From contig NZ_JALHAP010000070.1 in NCBI RefSeq assembly GCF_025215095.1, positions 61,903 through 125,902 of the forward strand: a stretch of DNA of 64,000 bases, read 5' to 3'. Source of the DNA: Dryocola boscaweniae. Its GTDB lineage: Bacteria > Pseudomonadota > Gammaproteobacteria > Enterobacterales > Enterobacteriaceae. The notes under the pieces are model-generated. The model had not been told where the DNA came from, ran no database searches, and saw only the letters and a list, made by a program, of their open reading frames with translations. The position numbers and the translations under genes were made by a program. This document shows, in pieces, positions 29,096 to 40,020 of this stretch (positions are counted from its first letter, which is position 1; the number at the start of each line of letters is the position of its first letter).

Positions 29096-30502
29096 ATGGA
29101 AAACAATAAATTATCTGTTAAAGAGAAAATCGGCTACGGGATGGGGGACGCAGGTTGCAATATGATCGGCGGCGCCATCATGCTGTTTTTAAATTATTTT
29201 TATACCGATGTATTTGGCCTTGCTCCCGCACTGGTGGGCGTACTTCTCCTTTCTGTGCGCGTAATTGACGCCGTAACCGATCCGATAATGGGTGCGATTG
29301 CCGACCGTACCACTACCCGCTGGGGGAGATTTCGTCCCTATTTGTTGTGGGTCTGCGTCCCGTATGTCCTGTTTAGCGTGTTGATGTTTACCACGCCCGA
29401 CTGGAGCTACAATAGCAAGGTTGTCTATGCCTTCGTGACTTATTTCCTGATGTCGCTGACCTATACGGCCATCAATATTCCTTATTGCTCACTTGGCGGC
29501 GTGATTACCGCCGACCCACATGAACGTGTCGCCTGCCAGTCCTACCGCTTCTTTATGGTTGGCATCGCGACGCTTATTCTCTCCTCAACGTTGTTACCTA
29601 TGGCCGACTGGTTTGGCGGAGCAGATAAAGCCAAAGGCTATCAAATGTCGATGGGCGTAATGGCTATTATCGCGTTGTTCATGTTCCTGTTCTGCTTTAG
29701 CACGGTAAAAGAACGTATTAAGCCCGCCGTGCCATCAAAACATGCTCTGAAATCCGATCTGAGAGATATCTGGAAAAACGATCAATGGGTGCGTATTTTG
29801 CTGCTCACCTTCTGTAACGTTTGCCCAGGGTTTATTCGTATGGCGGCCACAATGTATTACGTCACCTGGGTAATGGAAAAATCCGCATCCTTCGCCAGTA
29901 TGTTCATCAGCCTCGGGGTGGTGGGTATGATGATCGGTAGCGCGTTGGCCAAACCTCTCACCGACAAATACTGCAAACTTAAGGTATTTTTCTGGACCAA
30001 CATTGCTCTCACCCTTTTCTCCTGCGGCTTCTATTTCCTCAATCCCCACGCCACCACGCTGATTTTGGTGGCCTACTTTGCGCTTAATATTCTGCATCAG
30101 CTTCCTTCCCCGCTTCACTGGTCACTAATGGCCGATGTCGATGACTACGGCGAATGGAAAACGGGCAAACGCATCACCGGCATCAGCTTCTCCGGCAATT
30201 TATTCTTCCTGAAGTGCGGCCTGGCAGTGGCCGGAGCGATGGTGGGCTTCCTGCTGTCATGGTACGGTTACGACGCCAGCGCCCAGCAGCAAAGCGCCAC
30301 TGCCACGCAGGGAATTGTGTTGTTGTTTACCGTCATTCCTGGCATCGGCTACCTGATCACTGCAGGCGTGGTGCGCTTGCTGAAGGTCGATCGCAAAATG
30401 ATGATACAAATCCAGGCCGATCTGGATAAACGCCGCACCAGTTACCAGGAACTACACGTTTCACAAGATCTGCAAGCCACCGACGCATTAAGGAAAGTGT
30501 AA
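29096..30502 (+). CDS. GPH-family glycoside:cation symporter (XynT/YagG-like)
   Basis: This 468 aa protein has twelve predicted membrane segments and the family hallmarks IGYGMGDAGCNMIGG at the N-terminus, RVIDAVTDPIMGAIADRT with the charged pair that binds the cation, and GRFRPYLLW. It resembles the MelB/XynT group that imports xylosides, arabinosides or oligosaccharides with a cation. ATG 29096 follows TGGAG; the frame is open ten codons upstream. The stop overlaps the next ATG by one base, linking it to a cytoplasmic GH43 enzyme. The exact sugar is not determined. This pair is not between aroP and ampE in E. coli K-12. Confidence 0.88.
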   Translation: MENNKLSVKEKIGYGMGDAGCNMIGGAIMLFLNYFYTDVFGLAPALVGVLLLSVRVIDAVTDPIMGAIADRTTTRWGRFRPYLLWVCVPYVLFSVLMFTTPDWSYNSKVVYAFVTYFLMSLTYTAINIPYCSLGGVITADPHERVACQSYRFFMVGIATLILSSTLLPMADWFGGADKAKGYQMSMGVMAIIALFMFLFCFSTVKERIKPAVPSKHALKSDLRDIWKNDQWVRILLLTFCNVCPGFIRMAATMYYVTWVMEKSASFASMFISLGVVGMMIGSALAKPLTDKYCKLKVFFWTNIALTLFSCGFYFLNPHATTLILVAYFALNILHQLPSPLHWSLMADVDDYGEWKTGKRITGISFSGNLFFLKCGLAVAGAMVGFLLSWYGYDASAQQQSATATQGIVLLFTVIPGIGYLITAGVVRLLKVDRKMMIQIQADLDKRRTSYQELHVSQDLQATDALRKV

Positions 30503-31452
30503 TGAATGACTGGCCGAACCCCTTTATCGAGCAGCGCGCCGACCCGTTTATCCTGCTGCATGAAGATGTTTATTACTTTATCGCCTCCGTACCGGAATAT
30601 GACAGGCTGGAGCTGCGTTGCGCTGTAACGCTCGAAGCGCTGCCGCAAGCTGCGCCAGTAATCGTCTGGCGCAAACCTGAACATGGTCCAATGAGCAAAC
30701 TCATCTGGGCGCCCGAGCTGCATCATATAAACGGGAAATGGTATATCTACTTCGCGGCAGCCCATACGCAGGCGCTCGATAAGCTCAATATGTTTCAGCA
30801 TTGCATGTTTGCGCTGGAGTGTGCCGATGCGGATCCCCTGAACGGCAAGTGGGTCGAAAAAGGCCAGATTAAAACGCAGTTCGAATCTTTCTGCCTTGAT
30901 GCCACGACCTTCTCGCATCAGGGCAAGCAATGGTATTTGTGGGCGCAAAAAGATCCGAACATTCCGGGCAACTCAAATATCTATCTCGCTGAAATGGATA
31001 CGCCCTGGTCAATCAAAGGTGAGCCGCTCAGGTTAAGCAAACCGGAATTTGAGTGGGAATGCCGCGGTTTTATGGTGAATGAAGGGCCAGCGGTGATAAC
31101 GCACGGCGAAAAGCTGTTTGTCAGCTATTCAGCAAGCGCCACGGATGAGAACTACTGCATAGGACTGCTGTGGATTAACCTCGCAGCCGATCCAACAAAA
31201 GCAGAAAACTGGCACAAATCGCCGCAGCCGGTTTTTACCACCAGCTATGAAAACAAGCAATACGGGCCAGGCCACAACAGTTTTACGCGGACAAAAGATG
31301 GTGAGGATGTGCTGGTTTATCACGCACGGAATTACACGGAAATTGAAGGCGATCCGCTTTACGATCCTAATCGCCATACTCGCCTGAAAACAATTGGCTG
31401 GGATAACGACGGAATGCCAGTATTTGGCACCCCGCCCGCCGACCATCCTTAA
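30502..31452 (+). CDS. Cytoplasmic GH43 glycoside hydrolase
   Basis: This 316 aa single-domain enzyme has no signal peptide. The GH43 catalytic residues are recognisable: the Asp base in QRADPFIL, the pKa-modulating Asp in LDATTFSHQG, and the acid Glu in MVNEGPAVI. A GPGHNSF segment provides the usual His at the propeller centre. The family covers beta-xylosidases, alpha-L-arabinofuranosidases and arabinanases; length and lack of a C-terminal beta-sandwich argue against the longer YagH/XynB type. It likely cleaves short pentose oligosaccharides imported by the upstream symporter; the choice between xylose and arabinose linkage is open. Confidence 0.85.
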   Translation: MNDWPNPFIEQRADPFILLHEDVYYFIASVPEYDRLELRCAVTLEALPQAAPVIVWRKPEHGPMSKLIWAPELHHINGKWYIYFAAAHTQALDKLNMFQHCMFALECADADPLNGKWVEKGQIKTQFESFCLDATTFSHQGKQWYLWAQKDPNIPGNSNIYLAEMDTPWSIKGEPLRLSKPEFEWECRGFMVNEGPAVITHGEKLFVSYSASATDENYCIGLLWINLAADPTKAENWHKSPQPVFTTSYENKQYGPGHNSFTRTKDGEDVLVYHARNYTEIEGDPLYDPNRHTRLKTIGWDNDGMPVFGTPPADHP

Positions 31453-31458
31453 CGGCGC

Positions 31459-31488
31459 ACGGCGCCTGGTCTCAGACCAGAGTGCCGT
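31459..31488. terminator. Hairpin between GH43 gene and ampE
   Basis: CTGGTC/GACCAG (31466-31480) with an outer stem ACGGC/GCCGT (31459-31488) and an internal loop. The ampE stop codon is in the hairpin loop. No U tract is present. Confidence 0.5.
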
Positions 31489-32326
31489 AAATCGTCAGCA
31501 ACGCCACCACAACAATAATCACCAGCGAAGTTTTCTTCGCCATGGAAACGGCCGCTTTGGGCGTTTTAACTTTATCGAGATGCGGTTCGCGCGCCAGTGA
31601 ATACTGGGCCAGCCGAGTCAAAACCTGATACTGAGAAGTATGGCGATCTGCAAGCGTTGCAAACCAGGCGGGTAACGCTCTCTCGCCATGCCCCAGCAGG
31701 GCATAAGCCACGCCGACCAAACGAACCGGCACCCAGTCGAGCACGTGTAAAATAGCATCGATACCCGAGAGCAAACGCTGATGCGGGGTATGATGGCGAG
31801 CAAGCCAGGTCTGCCACGCGCGCAGGAATGCATAACCCGCAAGCGTCACCGGCCCCCACAATCCCCCGACAATGAACCAGAAAATCGGCGCCAGGTAGAA
31901 GCGGAAGTTAATCCACAACAGCGCATTTTGTAGCTCTTTAAGATATTCGCGCTCGTCGCAGTCAGGCGGCACGCCGTGGATAAGCGTCAGTTCGCCAGCC
32001 ATCGCATCGCGCGCGTGAAGATCGTCGTGACTGGCGGCTTGTAAATAAGCGTGATAATGCAGACGAACCTGCCCTGCGCCGATACACAACACGCCAAGCG
32101 CAATCCAGAACACCAACAGCGGGATGTTAAAGAAAAGCCCCTGCAAAGCACGTACGCAAAGGAAAACGACCAGCATGCAGAGCGCCGTCATTAAAATCGT
32201 ACGCAGCATAGAAAAATGTTTCACCCGCTGGAAGATAACCTCCAGGCGGTGATCTAACTGCCAGTGCTCGCCTACCTTAAACAGGCGTTCCCAGAGAGTG
32301 ACCAGTAAGAGTGTAAAAAGCGTCAT
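31472..32326 (-). CDS. ampE: Inner membrane protein AmpE
   Basis: AmpE is a 284 aa membrane protein with about four hydrophobic segments ([43 protein letters not shown] and a C-terminal [17 protein letters not shown]). It is cotranscribed with ampD; a link to beta-lactamase induction signalling was proposed but its function is unclear. Its ATG overlaps the ampD stop by 4 bases. It ends convergently with the GH43 gene. Confidence 0.93.
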   Translation of the reverse strand: MTLFTLLLVTLWERLFKVGEHWQLDHRLEVIFQRVKHFSMLRTILMTALCMLVVFLCVRALQGLFFNIPLLVFWIALGVLCIGAGQVRLHYHAYLQAASHDDLHARDAMAGELTLIHGVPPDCDEREYLKELQNALLWINFRFYLAPIFWFIVGGLWGPVTLAGYAFLRAWQTWLARHHTPHQRLLSGIDAILHVLDWVPVRLVGVAYALLGHGERALPAWFATLADRHTSQYQVLTRLAQYSLAREPHLDKVKTPKAAVSMAKKTSLVIIVVVALLTIYGTLV

Positions 32327-32886
32327 GTCATCTCCTTATTCGACATGGATTCCACCGACAGACGAAAACGGCCCCAGTCAAAAGAAGGTCCAGGATCGGT
32401 TTTACGCACAGGCGCGATATCGCAATGGCCCGTCATATTATCGGCAATTGAAGGATATTGCTTAATTAACAAGCAGGTAAGCGAGGATAGCTGCTGATAT
32501 TGCTCGTCAGTGTAGGGCAAGGTATCGGTACCTTCCAGCTCGATGCCGATGGAAAAATCGTTGCAACGCTCTCTTCCCTGATAAACCGAGACGCCCGCAT
32601 GCCAGGCACGTTTATCAAAAGGAACGTACTGGACAATTTCACCGTCGCGGCGGATCAAACAATGCGCGGAAACTCGCAACCGGGCGATGTCAGCAAAATA
32701 GGGATGCGCGTCAGGATCAAGCTTGCCGGTAAATAATGCGTCAATCCAGGGACCGCCAAATTCTCCCGGCGGCAGACTGATATTATGCACCACCAATAAA
32801 GAAGGGTTTTCGTCTTCCGGTCGGCAATCGAAATGTGGGGAAGGAACATGCTTCACGCCCACCAGCCAGCCGTCTAAAAGCCGCAT
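32323..32886 (-). CDS. ampD: 1,6-anhydro-N-acetylmuramyl-L-alanine amidase
   Basis: AmpD cleaves the peptide from anhydro-muropeptides in the cytoplasm, recycling cell wall and lowering the AmpR inducer of ampC. The 187 aa protein has the zinc ligands of the amidase_2 family: His34 in [11 protein letters not shown], and His and Asp in [23 protein letters not shown] 32886 is divergent from nadC. Loss of this gene raises AmpC beta-lactamase where ampR-ampC is present; that locus is not in the window. Confidence 0.96.
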   Translation of the reverse strand: MRLLDGWLVGVKHVPSPHFDCRPEDENPSLLVVHNISLPPGEFGGPWIDALFTGKLDPDAHPYFADIARLRVSAHCLIRRDGEIVQYVPFDKRAWHAGVSVYQGRERCNDFSIGIELEGTDTLPYTDEQYQQLSSLTCLLIKQYPSIADNMTGHCDIAPVRKTDPGPSFDWGRFRLSVESMSNKEMT

Positions 32887-32952
32887 GCGTGGTTCTCCTC
32901 AATAGTGGTACTCGACGTCGCATCAGAGTAGCATGTTTCGACCTTAACTTAG

Positions 32953-33861
<909 letters not shown>

Positions 33862-33874
33862 ATCCTTTTCTTCG

Positions 33875-33894
33875 GATGGGTCACATGGCCCATC
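33875..33894 (+). terminator. Possible nadC terminator
   Basis: GATGGG (33875-33880) and CCCATC (33889-33894) flank an eight-base loop, 13 bases past the stop, with TTTTT at 33904-33908. The stem is short, so this is a weak call. Confidence 0.4.
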
Positions 33895-33907
33895 TGTTCG
33901 CTATTTT

Positions 33908-33952
33908 TACGAACCACCTCGCACTCTTGCTGTCCGCTTTTGCAAATATATT
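33908..33952 (+). promoter_or_regulatory. Candidate CRP-S (Sxy-dependent) site and promoter of ppdD
   Basis: TACGAACCACCTCGCA (33908-33923) matches the CRP-S pattern TGCGA-N6-TCGCA at nine of ten positions, with the diagnostic C and G in place of the canonical T and A. A possible -10, TATATT, lies at 33947-33952; its start near 33958 would put the site centre close to -42, a class II position. E. coli ppdD belongs to the Sxy/CRP-S regulon. Confidence 0.6.
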
Positions 33953-34048
33953 AAAAACTCTGGAAAGCATCTTCCTGCCTCTCTTTTTGCTTATCGCAAG
34001 CCTTCATTCAGCCTGACAAAGTAACGCCACTTTACTAAGGAGTGGCCT

Positions 34049-34516
34049 ATGAACAAGCATAAGCAAAAAGGATTTACCCTCATCGAACTCATGGTGGTGA
34101 TTGGCATTATCGCCATTCTGAGCGCAATCGGCATTCCGGCCTACCAAAACTATCTGCGCAAAGCGGCGCTCACCGATATGCTGCAATCTTTTGTGCCCTA
34201 TCGCACGGCAATTGAACTTTGCGCCATAGACAAGGGCGGGGTAACCGCATGCGACGCAGGAAGCAACAGTATTCCCTCGGCGAAAACGACGCGCTACATC
34301 AGCAGCATGAAAGTGGAAAAAGGGGTTGTAACCCTGGCCGGGCAGGAAACACTGAATGGATTAACCGTGACATTAACGCCTGCATGGAAAGACTCGGAAG
34401 GGGTTGAAGGCTGGAAACGCAACTGCAATGTCGCAGACGGCGGCTCCCTCAAACAGGCATGCGAAGAAGTCTTCCGCTTTGAGAACGAAGCCTCTGGCGA
34501 GACTGCGGGAGAATAA
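34049..34516 (+). CDS. ppdD: Prepilin peptidase-dependent major pilin PpdD
   Basis: This is a 155 aa type IV pilin precursor. The leader MNKHKQKG is cut before Phe9, followed by the hydrophobic helix FTLIELMVVIGIIAILSAIG with the invariant Glu at mature position 5. Two Cys pairs (ELCAIDKGGVTAC and RNCNVADGG...KQAC) fit the disulphides of PpdD. AAGGAG precedes the ATG. The C-terminus is a few residues longer than in E. coli. It is grouped with hofB and hofC; the other pilus genes (secretin, peptidase) must be elsewhere. Confidence 0.95.
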   Translation: MNKHKQKGFTLIELMVVIGIIAILSAIGIPAYQNYLRKAALTDMLQSFVPYRTAIELCAIDKGGVTACDAGSNSIPSAKTTRYISSMKVEKGVVTLAGQETLNGLTVTLTPAWKDSEGVEGWKRNCNVADGGSLKQACEEVFRFENEASGETAGE

Positions 34517-34518
34517 CC

Positions 34519-35904
34519 ATGTCCAGCCACCAGCAGCTTCTCGCTTTGTGTAACCAGTATCATGCTGTGCTGCTTGCGGAAGATGAACAGCGTTTACGCA
34601 TTGCCGTAGCACCCAATCCGCCGGCACAACTATTTGAATCACTACGCTTCATCTGCGACAAACATGTCGAAGTTGAATTCTGGTCCGCTGAGCGCCTGGA
34701 AAAGGCCAGGCATCTCCCACCATCTACAGGGACTGAGGAAGTGCACGAAGGCGGCGCTTCAGTCGTGACGCTGCTGAACGAAACGCTGCAAAAAGCAATT
34801 CAGTTGCGGGCTTCAGATATCCATTTCGAACCTACGAAGGAAAGTTACAGGATCAGGTTACGTATCGATGGTGTATTGCAATTGCAACCTCTGCTTCCTG
34901 CAAGCCTTGCAGCCCCGCTAACAGCGCGTCTAAAAGTATTGGGCAACCTTGATATTGCAGAGCGTCGGCTACCTCAGGACGGGCAAATGGACGTAGATGC
35001 AGGGAGCGGGAAAGCCTCATTCAGAATATCTACCCTTCCCGTCCGGTACGGGGAGAAAGTAGTCCTGCGCTTGCTCCAGCAAACTGAACATCCGCTGGAA
35101 CTGAGCGCTCTGGGGATGTCGGCTAAAGACAGCGCTCTTTTTCAGGCAGCATTGGTTCATCCGCAGGGCATGATCCTGGTTACCGGGCCAACGGGCAGTG
35201 GCAAAACGCTTACCTTATACAGCGCGTTAAATGCGCTGAATAAAACGGGGACCAACGTATGCAGCGTGGAAGACCCGGTTGAAATCCCGCTAATGGGCCT
35301 GAATCAAACTCAGGTGAATATCAAAGCGGGACTGACATTTCAGAACATCCTGCGCGCACTGTTGCGACAGGATCCCGATGTTGTCATGGTTGGCGAAATC
35401 AGAGATAGCGAAACTGCGGAAATTGCCATAAAAGCGGCGCAAACCGGGCATCTGGTGCTCTCTACTCTTCATACCAACTCCACAGTTGAGACAGTTATTC
35501 GACTTGAGCAAATGGGTATTGCCCGCTGGCTGCTCGCCTCTGCAATCCAGGTGGTGATAGCCCAGCGCCTGGTTCGCAAACTTTGCTCTCACTGCAAGGC
35601 GCTGAAGGCCGGGGAAATCACCTTGCCGCCTCAGCTCTGGTCGAACCCGCTACCGGACTGGCAGCCTGTCGGCTGCGAACGCTGCTACGGTGGCTTTTAT
35701 GGCCGTACCGCGTTGTTTGAAATTCTCCCGGTTGAAAACACTTTGCGCACGGCTATCGCCAGGGGAGCCCACGCTGCTGATATTGAAGCCCTTGCCCGTG
35801 AACAAGGCCTGGTCACACTTTTTGAAAGCGGTTGTCAGGCGGTGTCACAGGGTCTGACTACGCTTGAAGAGGTTTATCGCGTGTTGGGTGTTCCGCATGG
35901 CTAA
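34519..35904 (+). CDS. hofB: Type IV pilus assembly ATPase HofB (PilB/GspE family)
   Basis: HofB would drive pilus extension from the cytoplasm. The 461 aa protein has Walker A GPTGSGKTLTLYS, Walker B region DPDVVMVGEIRD, the His box TGHLVLSTLHTNS and the zinc tetra-Cys CSHC...CERC. It starts 2 bases after ppdD. The N-terminal domain is shorter than in PilB. It overlaps hofC by 8 bases. Confidence 0.93.
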   Translation: MSSHQQLLALCNQYHAVLLAEDEQRLRIAVAPNPPAQLFESLRFICDKHVEVEFWSAERLEKARHLPPSTGTEEVHEGGASVVTLLNETLQKAIQLRASDIHFEPTKESYRIRLRIDGVLQLQPLLPASLAAPLTARLKVLGNLDIAERRLPQDGQMDVDAGSGKASFRISTLPVRYGEKVVLRLLQQTEHPLELSALGMSAKDSALFQAALVHPQGMILVTGPTGSGKTLTLYSALNALNKTGTNVCSVEDPVEIPLMGLNQTQVNIKAGLTFQNILRALLRQDPDVVMVGEIRDSETAEIAIKAAQTGHLVLSTLHTNSTVETVIRLEQMGIARWLLASAIQVVIAQRLVRKLCSHCKALKAGEITLPPQLWSNPLPDWQPVGCERCYGGFYGRTALFEILPVENTLRTAIARGAHAADIEALAREQGLVTLFESGCQAVSQGLTTLEEVYRVLGVPHG

Positions 35905-37102
35905 CTTTACAGTCTGGGCCTGGAAAGCCATCGACCAACGAGGACAAGTCAGGCAGGGAGCAACGCTGGCCGACAATCGCGCAGCGATAGAGGAACAGCT
36001 TTTTGAACAACAGTTGCAGTTGCTTAGCGTGCGCAAGAGCGTCGGTACGCGGCGAGGATGCTGGCATATTCAGCAAAAAATACAGGTGTTCCGCCAACTG
36101 GCAACTTTGCTTCAGGCGGGGATCTCGCTTGCAGACGGATTGGCTCTTATGGCAAATCAGCACCCTTACCGGGAGTGGCGCGCACTGCTCCAGCATATTG
36201 AACAGCAGGTATCGCAAGGCATACCGTTCTCCGATGCGCTTCGTCAGTGGCCCCGCATCTTCCCGCCGCTATTTATTGCGCTGATTCATATAGGCGAGCT
36301 AACGGGAAAGCTTGATGAATGCAGTCGGCGGCTGGCAGACCAGCAGGAGCAGCTCTATCATCTTCATAAAAAGGTGATAAAAGCGCTGCGTTATCCCCTT
36401 TTTATCCTGTTTGTTGCTTTCGCCGTCACCGCTGGAATGCTGGGATTTGTGCTGCCCGAATTCGCCGCTATCTATCGATCCTTCAATGCATCCTTGCCGG
36501 CAATTACCCTGGCGGTTATGACCGTCTCCAGTTGGGTGACGTCACAAGGCGTTGCCTGGTTGCTGGGGGCTATTATAACGGCAGGCTGCTGGCTCGTTTT
36601 ACGCCAGCGCAAGCCGTCCTGGAAGGAATACGAACAGAAGTTTTTGCTCAGAATTCCTCTGGCCGCTTCATTATGGCGAGGGCAAATCCTTAGCCAGATA
36701 TATACCACCTTATCCCTGTCGCAGCAGGCGGGTATTCCATTGCTACAAGGGTTAGTTGCGGTCGAACAAACAATGAGGCCGCTGCTCTGGAAAAAGATAC
36801 TTACTCAAATTGGCAGTCGAGTAGCTGAGGGCGTCCCCTTCTGGCAAACCATCGACAATACTGGATGCTTTACGCCCCTGTGCTCTCAGTTAATCCGTAT
36901 TGGCGAAGAATCTGGGGCGCTGGATCTGATGCTGGAAAAGCTTGCCATCTGGCACCACGACCATACGCAAGAACTGGCGGATAATCTGGCCGCAGCGCTT
37001 GAGCCCATCATGATGATAGTGATTGGGGTGATTATCGGTACGCTGGTCATTGCCATGTATTTACCGATTTTTCAGTTGGGGGATGCGATGAGCGGAGGAT
37101 AA
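35897..37102 (+). CDS. hofC: Type IV pilus inner membrane platform protein HofC (PilC/GspF family)
   Basis: HofC anchors the pilus motor in the inner membrane. It has the two T2SSF repeats: KIQVFRQLATLLQAGISLADGL... and ILSQIYTTLSLSQQAGIPLLQGL..., and three hydrophobic segments near residues 165, 220 and 375. I start at ATG 35897 (401 aa), inside the last codons of hofB; the frame extends to 35864 but only within hofB. This protein is less conserved versus E. coli than its neighbours. Confidence 0.9.
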   Translation: MANFTVWAWKAIDQRGQVRQGATLADNRAAIEEQLFEQQLQLLSVRKSVGTRRGCWHIQQKIQVFRQLATLLQAGISLADGLALMANQHPYREWRALLQHIEQQVSQGIPFSDALRQWPRIFPPLFIALIHIGELTGKLDECSRRLADQQEQLYHLHKKVIKALRYPLFILFVAFAVTAGMLGFVLPEFAAIYRSFNASLPAITLAVMTVSSWVTSQGVAWLLGAIITAGCWLVLRQRKPSWKEYEQKFLLRIPLAASLWRGQILSQIYTTLSLSQQAGIPLLQGLVAVEQTMRPLLWKKILTQIGSRVAEGVPFWQTIDNTGCFTPLCSQLIRIGEESGALDLMLEKLAIWHHDHTQELADNLAAALEPIMMIVIGVIIGTLVIAMYLPIFQLGDAMSGG

Positions 37103-37124
37103 TGGCGCAGCAGGTGCTGCGCCA
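37103..37124. terminator. Perfect hairpin between convergent hofC and guaC
   Basis: TGGCGCAGC (37103-37111), AGGT loop, GCTGCGCCA (37116-37124), directly after the hofC stop. No T tract follows on either strand, so termination may need other features. Confidence 0.6.
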
Positions 37125-37132
37125 CAAATAAC

Positions 37133-38176
37133 TTACAGGCTGTTAAAGACGCGGTTTTCCTGCTCCGCTACGCGGATAAAGGTGGTGCGCTTGGTCAGCT
37201 CTTTCAAACGAGACGCGCCAACGTAAGTACAGGCAGAACGCAGACCGCCGAGAATATCTCGCGCAGTATTCTCAACCGGGCCGCGCAGCGGCAGCTTAAC
37301 GGTTTTACCTTCCGCTGCACGGTACTGCGCAACGCCGCCGACGTGGCGAGTCATTGCTGATTCTGAGCTCATGCCGTAGAACAGCATGAATTTCTCGCCA
37401 TTCTCTTCAACCACGGTACCGCCGCTTTCTTCGTGACCTGCCAGCATACCGCCTAACATGACAAAATCTGCGCCGCCGCCAAAAGCTTTAGCAACATCGC
37501 CCGGTACGGTACAACCGCCATCGCTGACAATCTGGCCGCCAAGACCGTGAGCGGCATCGGCACATTCAATCACAGCAGAAAGCTGCGGATAGCCAACGCC
37601 GGTTTTCACGCGAGTGGTGCATACGGAGCCAGGACCGATACCTACTTTAACGATATCAGCACCGGATAAAATCAGTTCTTCGCACATCTCGCCCGTCACA
37701 ACGTTGCCGGCACAGATAGTTTTGCCAGGCCAGGTTTCTCGCGCTTTGCTGACAAACTGAGTGAAGTGTTCGGAATAGCCGTTTGCAACGTCGATACAAA
37801 TGAAGTTCAGGCCAGGATGCAAAGCCAGAATCTGCTTTGTTTTAGTAAAATCGGCTTCAGAAGTACCGGTAGACACCATCACGTGGCGCAGCACATTTTC
37901 AGGAGCAGATTTAACGAATTCGCTCCACTGTTCAACTGAGTAGTGCTTATGAACCGCAGTGAGGATATCAAAAGAGGCCAGCGCCTGCGCCATACCGAAG
38001 GTACCGACTGTATCCATGTTCGCCGCGATGATCGGCACGCCAGACCATGCAATACCGGAATGTTTGAAAGTGAACTGGCGCTCAAGTTCTACATCGGAGC
38101 GGCTTTTCAGAGTGGAACGTTTCGGGCGGATAAGAACGTCTTTAAAACCTAACTTCAAATCTTCTTCAATACGCAT
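37133..38176 (-). CDS. guaC: GMP reductase
   Basis: GuaC reduces GMP to IMP and ammonia with NADPH, balancing purine pools. The 347 aa protein has the IMPDH/GMPR-family loop [17 protein letters not shown] with the catalytic Cys, the [26 protein letters not shown] phosphate site and [14 protein letters not shown] near the C-terminus. It lacks the CBS domains of IMPDH. It is divergent from coaE over 273 bases with no evident gene. Confidence 0.97.
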   Translation of the reverse strand: MRIEEDLKLGFKDVLIRPKRSTLKSRSDVELERQFTFKHSGIAWSGVPIIAANMDTVGTFGMAQALASFDILTAVHKHYSVEQWSEFVKSAPENVLRHVMVSTGTSEADFTKTKQILALHPGLNFICIDVANGYSEHFTQFVSKARETWPGKTICAGNVVTGEMCEELILSGADIVKVGIGPGSVCTTRVKTGVGYPQLSAVIECADAAHGLGGQIVSDGGCTVPGDVAKAFGGGADFVMLGGMLAGHEESGGTVVEENGEKFMLFYGMSSESAMTRHVGGVAQYRAAEGKTVKLPLRGPVENTARDILGGLRSACTYVGASRLKELTKRTTFIRVAEQENRVFNSL

Positions 38177-38449
38177 GTTGCGGATTCCTGGTAAATGGCG
38201 ATGGACGCGGGGACGTTATCGGCGGTACAACTGCCAACTCCAGTGACGCTATCATACGCACTAATAATGGCTCCGCAAGACTGCGAAACCACTCTTTTTT
38301 ACGCTACAATCGTTTAAATTTATCTGAGAAACGTTGAAATCGGACCAGGGGATTTCTGTTTTCCTTTTTTGCCGTTTTCCTCCTTTGTAATCTCAGGGCA
38401 ATCAACAAGGTATATTTGTTTTCAAACAATAAGTTAGGGTCTTGAGTTT

Positions 38450-39070
38450 ATGGTTTATACGGTGGCATTGACGGGTGGAATTGGCAGTGGTAAAAGCACC
38501 GTCGCCAATAGTTTTTCCCGATTAGGCGTTACTGTCGTCGACGCCGATGTCATCGCCCGTCAGGTTGTTGAACCAGGACAACCTGCTCTCGACGCTATTT
38601 CTGCACATTTTGGCGAAGCGATCCTTCTTCCGGATGGTTCTCTCAATCGCCGGATACTACGCGAAAAGATCTTTTTCTCCGCTGCGGAAAAACAGTGGCT
38701 GAATAGCCTGTTGCACCCGCTTATTCATCAACGAACCCAGACTGAAATCAGCAATGCTCTTTCACCTTATGTGCTATGGGTGGTTCCGCTATTGGTTGAA
38801 AATCAACTGCATCGGAAAGCGAATCGCGTGCTGGTTGTTGATGTCTCGCCAGAAATACAGATCGCACGTACCATTGAGCGAGATAAGGTCAGCCGACAGC
38901 ATGCGGAGCAGATCCTTGCTGCACAGGCAACCCGCGAAGAACGGTTGGCCGTTGCTGATGATGTAATTAATAACGACGGTTCGCCCGATGGGGTAGCCGT
39001 ACATGTTGACCGCCTGCACCGCCAGTATCTGGAACTGGCAAGTCAGGCCGCACAACAGGACAAAGAATAA
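38450..39070 (+). CDS. coaE: Dephospho-CoA kinase
   Basis: CoaE phosphorylates the ribose of dephospho-CoA, the last step of CoA synthesis, so it completes the pathway begun by panBCD. At 206 aa it has P-loop [13 protein letters not shown] and the [13 protein letters not shown] substrate region. ATG 38450 follows AGGG. Its stop overlaps the zapD ATG by one base, and yacG follows; in many Proteobacteria coaE, zapD and yacG are linked. Confidence 0.97.
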   Translation: MVYTVALTGGIGSGKSTVANSFSRLGVTVVDADVIARQVVEPGQPALDAISAHFGEAILLPDGSLNRRILREKIFFSAAEKQWLNSLLHPLIHQRTQTEISNALSPYVLWVVPLLVENQLHRKANRVLVVDVSPEIQIARTIERDKVSRQHAEQILAAQATREERLAVADDVINNDGSPDGVAVHVDRLHRQYLELASQAAQQDKE

Positions 39071-39813
39071 TGAGCACTCAGATCCTTTTTGAGCACCCAC
39101 TGAATGAAAAGATGCGCACCTGGCTGCGTATTGAGTTTCTAATCCAGCAACTGCAATCTTCTTTACCGATAAATGAGAGCGCTGACGCCCTGCATTTTTT
39201 CCGCAATATGGGCGACCTGCTGGATGTCTTTGAACGTGGAGAAATCCGCACGGATATTCTTAAAGAGCTTGAGCGCCAACAACGTAAACTGCTGACCTGG
39301 TCTGAAGTACCCGGTGTTGATATGCAACGCATTGATTCCCTGCGTAGCCAGCTTAAAGAGCGTGGCAGCGTATTGATGTCCGCACCACGTCTTGGCCAGA
39401 CGTTGCGTGAAGATCGTTTAATTGCGCTTGTTCGCCAGCGTTTAAGTATCCCCGGCGGCTGCTGTAGTTTTGATCTGCCCACGCTGCATATCTGGCTGCA
39501 TCTGCCACAGGCGCAACGTGATGAGCAGGTCAGCTTCTGGCTGGCAAGCCTGCAACCGTTGAAACAGTCTCTGGATCTACTGCTTGATATCATTCGTAAT
39601 TCAGCCCCGTTCCGCAAACAAACCAGTCTGAATGGTTTTTACCAGGATAACGGGGATGATGCCGATTTACTGCGTCTGCAGTTAGACCTGGCCTGGCAGC
39701 TTTATCCGCAAATCTCCGGGCATAAAAGTCGGTTTGCGATCCGCTTCCTGCCGCTGGATAGCGAGCGCGGAATTATCCCTGAACGCCTCGATTTCGAACT
39801 GGCGTGTTGTTAA
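39070..39813 (+). CDS. zapD: Cell division protein ZapD (FtsZ-binding)
   Basis: ZapD crosslinks FtsZ filaments at the Z-ring. The 247 aa protein matches the family from end to end ([43 protein letters not shown] type segments) but carries no catalytic motif. The long alpha-helical N-terminus and the C-terminal beta domain fit the known fold. The start overlaps coaE by one base, indicating coupling. Confidence 0.95.
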   Translation: MSTQILFEHPLNEKMRTWLRIEFLIQQLQSSLPINESADALHFFRNMGDLLDVFERGEIRTDILKELERQQRKLLTWSEVPGVDMQRIDSLRSQLKERGSVLMSAPRLGQTLREDRLIALVRQRLSIPGGCCSFDLPTLHIWLHLPQAQRDEQVSFWLASLQPLKQSLDLLLDIIRNSAPFRKQTSLNGFYQDNGDDADLLRLQLDLAWQLYPQISGHKSRFAIRFLPLDSERGIIPERLDFELACC

Positions 39814-39822
39814 GGAGAAAAG

Positions 39823-40020
39823 ATGTCTGAATCTACTGTCGTTAACTGCCCCGGCTGCGGTAAAGCCGTTATCTGGAATGAAACCAGCCCATACCGCCCG
39901 TTTTGCAGCAAGCGCTGCCAGCTTATTGATTTAGGCGAATGGGCTGCAGAAGAGAAACGTATTCCAAGCAGCAGCGATCTTTCTGATAGCGATGGCTGGA
40001 GTGAAGAACAGCAGCCTTAA
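39823..40020 (+). CDS. yacG: Zinc-binding DNA gyrase inhibitor YacG
   Basis: YacG is a 65 aa zinc protein that inhibits DNA gyrase by binding GyrB. The four Cys ligands are in [10 protein letters not shown] and [17 protein letters not shown]. The ATG follows AAGGAG. The stop codon TAA (40018-40020) lies in a palindrome that also holds the mutT stop, and that palindrome forms the terminator of this operon. Confidence 0.95.
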   Translation: MSESTVVNCPGCGKAVIWNETSPYRPFCSKRCQLIDLGEWAAEEKRIPSSSDLSDSDGWSEEQQP

